Assembly: GCA_003661865.1 (NCBI GenBank)
Contig: QMWY01000035.1
Location: 1-8,850 of the forward strand
DNA: 8,850 bases
DNA from: Thermoprotei archaeon
Lineage (GTDB): Archaea; Thermoproteota; Thermoprotei_A; Sulfolobales; Ignisphaeraceae
Direction: 5' to 3'
Shown: piece by piece, positions 6,405-8,850 of the stretch
Numbering within the stretch: position 1 is the stretch's first letter
Layout of the letters: every line of letters begins with the position of its first letter
Notes under the pieces: model-generated
Seen by the model: only the letters and a program-made list of their open reading frames with translations
Database searches by the model: none
Told to the model about the DNA's origin: nothing
Program-made: the position numbers and the translations under genes

Positions 6405-7010
6405 ATGGTTAGAAAGTGCTTTGAGGTTCCCGAGATAGGTGTTGCTGAGAGGATTGAGATCCCGGCCAAGAGGGCGGCTGTCGTAGTGGTCGATATGCAG
6501 AACGACTTCGTCAACCCGCGGGGAAAGCTGTTCGTCCCTACAGCACCCGAGACCGTGCCCCGGATAAGGAGGCTTGTCGATAGGGCTAGGGCGGCGGGAG
6601 CCCTAGTGGTATACACAAAGGATACTCACTACCCCGGGGACCCCGAGTTCTCTACATGGGGTGAGCACGCTGTTAGGGGCACCTGGGGCTGGGAGATCGT
6701 TGATGAGCTTAGGCCCCGCGAGGGAGACATAGTTATCGAGAAGACGAGGTACGATGCGTTCTACGGAACCCCCCTCGACGACCTGCTCAGGGTCTATAGA
6801 CGCGACCACCTAGTCGTCGTCGGAACCGTTGCCAACATATGCGTCCTGCACACCGTTGCCGGCGCAGCCCTGCGGTGGTACAGGGTCTACGTACCCATGG
6901 ACGGGGTAAGCGCGCTGAACGAGTTCGACATGTACGTAGCGGCTAGGCAGATAACCTTCCTCTACCGCGGAACCCTTGTGAAGAGCGTCGATGGTGTGGT
7001 GTTCACCTAG
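6405..7010 (+). CDS. Nicotinamidase/isochorismatase-family cysteine hydrolase, probable nicotinamidase
   Basis: The likely reaction is nicotinamide to nicotinic acid plus ammonia, feeding NAD salvage in the cytosol. In 201 residues the catalytic triad is visible: D30 in VVVVDMQNDF, K113 in IEKTRYDAFYGT and C146 in VGTVANICVLHT, with the family's Val-Ala cis-peptide region just before the cysteine. D73 and H75 (KDTHYPGDPEF) and H88 (WGEH) match the zinc ligands of true nicotinamidases, which favours that activity over isochorismatase. A different amide substrate in the same family remains possible. The ATG at 6405 follows GGTGGTG (6395-6401); a TTG at 6393 would only add four residues. It is GC-rich (about 60%). 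The next gene starts 12 bases downstream, so the two are probably co-transcribed. Confidence 0.85.
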   Translation: MVRKCFEVPEIGVAERIEIPAKRAAVVVVDMQNDFVNPRGKLFVPTAPETVPRIRRLVDRARAAGALVVYTKDTHYPGDPEFSTWGEHAVRGTWGWEIVDELRPREGDIVIEKTRYDAFYGTPLDDLLRVYRRDHLVVVGTVANICVLHTVAGAALRWYRVYVPMDGVSALNEFDMYVAARQITFLYRGTLVKSVDGVVFT

Positions 7011-7022
7011 CGGTGCGCCCCG

Positions 7023-7406
7023 ATGTCAGCGGTTGAGGCAACGCTCCTGTTCCAGAGGGCCGCTACGAGGCTTGATGAGGCCGCAGCAGCCCTTATGCAG
7101 GGAAGGTGTAGGGAGGGGCTGAGGGCCGCTAAGGAAGCCCTGAAGCTCTTCATCCAGAGCCTATCGACCCTCATGGGCAGCCCCCTCCACGGTGTTGAGA
7201 ACCCGCACTACCTAGCCGCTGTAGCGGAGCCCCTGACGGGATCCAGGGTGTTCAGACTCGTTACCAACGCCTACCTGGCGGAGAACATCTATTCCGACCC
7301 CTGCAGCGCGCTCAGGCTCTACGTAGATGCCTGTAGAGAGGTGGCGGATAGGATAAGGCGCCTAGACCCCTACCTAGACATTGATAGAAGGACGTTTAGG
7401 TACTGA
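7023..7406 (+). CDS. Small all-helical protein, possibly HEPN/PaREP1-like
   Basis: I do not firmly recognise this 127-residue protein. It is rich in Ala, Leu and Arg and seems entirely helical. A first helical hairpin (about residues 4-51) reads as A-A-x-R-L-x-E-A-A ... R-A-A-K-E-A-L-K-L-F-I-Q-S-L, much like the start of HEPN or PaREP1-type archaeal proteins. A second helical part covers about 76-114. No HEPN RNase motif (R-x4-6-H) is visible, so it would be a non-catalytic member if that fold is right. GGTG lies upstream of the ATG. It follows the nicotinamidase gene by 12 bases and shares its high GC, so the two probably form one operon and may be partners. No function can be assigned. Confidence 0.65.
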   Translation: MSAVEATLLFQRAATRLDEAAAALMQGRCREGLRAAKEALKLFIQSLSTLMGSPLHGVENPHYLAAVAEPLTGSRVFRLVTNAYLAENIYSDPCSALRLYVDACREVADRIRRLDPYLDIDRRTFRY

Positions 7407-7657
7407 ACCTCCAGTAAGGGGAAGAGGGTCTACTTCGGATCAAGATACCCCCATAGTCGAACACAAGCTATGTACATCTTATTTCGACCAGCCGAAGACT
7501 AAGGGCGTCTGCTCGAAGAACCTTGGATTACCCCTTAACACTGCTTAGGAATCCTAAAATACTGGTAGGAACTAGCTAGGTCAAGAGTTAGCAGGTGTAT
7601 ATGGAGCCGCTATGAAGTGCTAATCGAGTGATTAGGTGGTGCTGTAAGGTGCCCAGA
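7407..7657. other. Gene-free stretch with nested complementary segments
   Basis: No convincing coding frame or known RNA gene was seen. Several complementary pairs nest: TAAGGGG (7415-7421) with CCCCTTA (7531-7537), CTTCGG (7433-7438) with CCGAAG (7492-7497), and GTCGAA (7456-7461) with TTCGAC (7483-7488). A tight inverted repeat, TTAGGA-A-TCCTAA, lies at 7545-7557, and a CTAGCTAG palindrome at 7572-7579. Stems of 6-7 bp can arise by chance in a stretch this long, so a structured RNA is only a possibility. Confidence 0.25.
7597..7602 (+). promoter_or_regulatory. TATA-like element for the 119-residue protein gene
   Basis: GTATAT, in the context GGTGTATATGG, is centred about 26 bases before position 7626. 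That would give a leader of about 30 bases ahead of the ATG at 7658, which has GGTG at 7648-7651. CTAAAAT (7555-7561) is a rival element further upstream. Confidence 0.35.
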
Positions 7658-8017
7658 ATGACATGTAAAGATTATGAGCTTAGGAGGAAAGCGGTTAAGC
7701 TGAAGGGATTCGTGTACAGCTATATAGACCGTAACTTCCCTGGGTACATACAGTCTATGGACGGTATTGCATGGCTTAGGTATGGCAAAACAACGTTAGA
7801 GCTGTTGATAGAGAATCCAGTGAACCTATACAGGTTACTGCTGGAGCACTACGGTGATGAGGACAGCGCTGACTATGCCATGAAGATGATCTACCTCTAT
7901 CCGCTGTCCCTATTTCTCGGAGACCCAGGGCTCCAGGAGGAGCTTTTAAGGTGTGTTAAGCAGGGTGATGAGGATAGGTTCAAGGAGATTTTAAAGAGGC
8001 TTCTCTGTAGTGTGTGA
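7658..8017 (+). CDS. Small helical protein of unknown function, faintly NitrOD5-like
   Basis: This 119-residue protein appears helical throughout, charged, with no signal peptide or transmembrane segment. The middle, W-L-R-Y-G-K-T-T-L-E-L-L-I-E-N-P followed by L-Y-R-L-L-L-E-H-Y-G-D, and the C-terminal C-V-K-Q-G-D-E-D-R-F-K-E-I-L-K-R-L-L recall small archaeal NitrOD5-type proteins, a family of unknown role. This is an impression, not a firm assignment. I chose the ATG at 7658, six bases after GGTG; an in-frame GTG at 7628 would add ten unlikely residues (IRWCCKVPR). GC is only about 45-48%, clearly below the pair upstream, so it was probably not acquired or expressed with it. The KaiC-like gene begins 82 bases downstream on the same strand. 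Confidence 0.65.
   Translation: MTCKDYELRRKAVKLKGFVYSYIDRNFPGYIQSMDGIAWLRYGKTTLELLIENPVNLYRLLLEHYGDEDSADYAMKMIYLYPLSLFLGDPGLQEELLRCVKQGDEDRFKEILKRLLCSV
7989..7995 (+). promoter_or_regulatory. TATA-like word possibly serving the KaiC-like gene
   Basis: TTTTAAA in the 3' end of the preceding gene is a good match to an archaeal TATA core, preceded by GGAGA. Initiation near 8018 would leave an 80-base leader. It also simply encodes I-L-K in the coding frame, so this may be chance. Confidence 0.25.
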
Positions 8018-8087
8018 GAGCTTTTACCTCTCTACACGCTTCTTTAGCAATGGGAATAGGGTTCAAACCCCGCCGTAGGTAATCGAT

Positions 8088-8094
8088 GGGTGGG
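8088..8094 (+). promoter_or_regulatory. Ribosome-binding site deciding the KaiC-like GTG start
   Basis: GGGTGGG lies five bases before the GTG at 8100. An in-frame stop at 8076-8078 leaves this GTG as the only start. The ATG at 8096 is in another frame that soon stops. Confidence 0.5.
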
Positions 8095-8099
8095 TATGC

Positions 8100-8850
8100 G
8101 TGGAGAAGGGCTGCACTATAGGGTTTGAGGAGCTCGATGAGATCCTCGGTATAGATGGTTGCAGGGGCTTTGTAGTGGTTGCGGGCCACCCTGGGGCAGG
8201 CAAGACGACTTTCGCATCCAATATAGCCTACCGCAACGCCACTAGGTACGGGAGAAAGGTGCTCTTTATCGAGTTCATAGAGCGCAAGGAGCTGCTCTAT
8301 CGTAACATGGAGAGGCTCGGTATACTCCTTCACGAAGCCGAGAAGATGGGGCTGCTAAGGTTCGTAAGGCCTCCCCTACCCGGGGGTAGTGACGGTCTGC
8401 GATCGCTTCTTCAGCACTTGAGCAGCGCTATAGCGCACTACGATCCTGATGTGGTTGTGCTCGACGGGTTCTCACCTCTCCTCTACGCATTGAATCCAGG
8501 TGAGGCTAGGTCGTATCTACAGACCACGCTCTACGAAATGGCACATTCGCGAGGAAGGTTAGTGGTGCTCTCGATGGAGGCGGGATGGCGCGATGAGTAC
8601 GGCGGTCTTGCAGGTGCGGAGTTCGTGGCTGATATAGTGCTCTTCCTAGGCGTAAGGCTAGAGCGGGGAGTGGCTAGTAGGTACCTGGAGATCAGGAAGT
8701 GTAGGTGGAGCCCAGTCCCCTTTGCTAGAATACCCTTCGTGATCAGCAATCGCGGTATTGAACTGATCCTGCCTCCCCGCAGCGAGAAGTCGGGGGGTGT
8801 AGGGCTCGCGGCGCTAGTCCTTTACCCGATGGGTACTGACGTATATAGGG
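8100..8850 (+). CDS. KaiC/RadA-type RecA-fold ATPase (3' partial)
   Basis: The frame starts at GTG 8100 and stays open to the right edge (250 codons seen). It begins in KaiC style with GCTIGFEELDEIL, followed by Walker A GHPGAGKTT (29-37). The hydrophobic Walker B DVVVLDGF (117-124) has the acidic residue D122. The late segment R-Y-L-E-I-R-K ... P-V-P-F-A-R-I-P-F-V-I ... R-G-I-E matches the KaiC-like pattern of a strand ending in EIRK, then P-x-F and a G-I turn. After the Walker A domain the usual F-E-E pair reads FIEFIE (57-61), so the first catalytic glutamate seems replaced by isoleucine while E61 remains; alignment is needed to confirm. Archaeal single-domain KaiC homologues act in signalling or motility control (compare FlaH/ArlH), but the role here is unknown. 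It probably has one KaiC domain plus a tail beyond the window. Confidence 0.85.
   Translation, partial: MEKGCTIGFEELDEILGIDGCRGFVVVAGHPGAGKTTFASNIAYRNATRYGRKVLFIEFIERKELLYRNMERLGILLHEAEKMGLLRFVRPPLPGGSDGLRSLLQHLSSAIAHYDPDVVVLDGFSPLLYALNPGEARSYLQTTLYEMAHSRGRLVVLSMEAGWRDEYGGLAGAEFVADIVLFLGVRLERGVASRYLEIRKCRWSPVPFARIPFVISNRGIELILPPRSEKSGGVGLAALVLYPMGTDVYR

Noticed and set aside
6220..6438. 72-codon open frame in the gap after hydA
   Set aside because: Its translation is low-complexity Ser/Thr/Pro-rich with no family resemblance, it runs out of frame into the nicotinamidase start, and it has no ribosome site.
8059..8071. GGGTTCAAACCCC, resembling the T-arm of a tRNA or an integration remnant
   Set aside because: Only three pairs of the five-base T-stem can form around a TTCAAAC loop, no acceptor or anticodon arm fits around it on either strand, and no integrase is present.
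8050..8082. Ten-codon upstream reading frame (ATG to TAA) before the KaiC-like gene
   Set aside because: It has no ribosome site and such short frames are expected by chance.
7980..8333. 117-codon minus-strand frame opposite the start of the KaiC-like gene
   Set aside because: It covers the Walker A coding region of a clear ATPase gene and has no promoter or ribosome site of its own.
1..8850. CRISPR array, insertion sequence, or defence island
   Set aside because: No regularly spaced direct repeats, transposase, integrase, Cas or restriction genes were seen anywhere in the window.

Overview
The window reads as an archaeal, most likely crenarchaeal (Thermoproteota) chromosome. The signs are many GTG and TTG starts, GGTG/GGAGGTG Shine-Dalgarno sites, AGG/AGA arginine and ATA isoleucine codons, tightly overlapping genes, TATA-like promoter elements, an Mrp-type HypB of the kind known from Thermococcales, and a KaiC-like ATPase. 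GC content is mid-50s by eye but patchy. A Desulfurococcales-like host is possible, but I cannot fix the genus.

Left part (1-2202), nickel and hydrogenase support. The window opens inside an Mrp/MinD-type HypB nickel chaperone gene on the plus strand. Its end overlaps convergently with a small two-helix membrane protein of DUF4405/cytochrome b561-like appearance. Next, also on the minus strand, come an exported or membrane-anchored protein of unknown function and a nickel-responsive regulator, NikR, with all four nickel ligands at canonical spacing.

Centre (2245-6128), a four-gene plus-strand operon hydB-hydG-hydD-hydA. The genes overlap by 1-14 bases. They encode a complete cytosolic group 3b [NiFe] hydrogenase (sulfhydrogenase type): an iron-sulfur beta subunit, an FAD/NAD(P)-binding gamma subunit with a [2Fe-2S] site, the small delta subunit, and the NiFe catalytic alpha subunit. 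NikR is transcribed divergently from this operon. The space between them holds an imperfect 22-bp inverted repeat over a two-way TATA-like element, a natural candidate for a nickel-dependent operator. HypB would deliver nickel, HydA would receive it, and NikR would sense it.

Right part (6129-8850). A 276-bp gap with two look-alike hairpins is followed by a GC-rich pair: a nicotinamidase/isochorismatase-family hydrolase and a small helical protein. A 251-bp gap follows with weak nested complementarity. Then come an AT-richer small helical protein of unknown function and a KaiC/RadA-type ATPase that runs off the right edge. No tRNA, rRNA, CRISPR array, transposase or integrase was seen.
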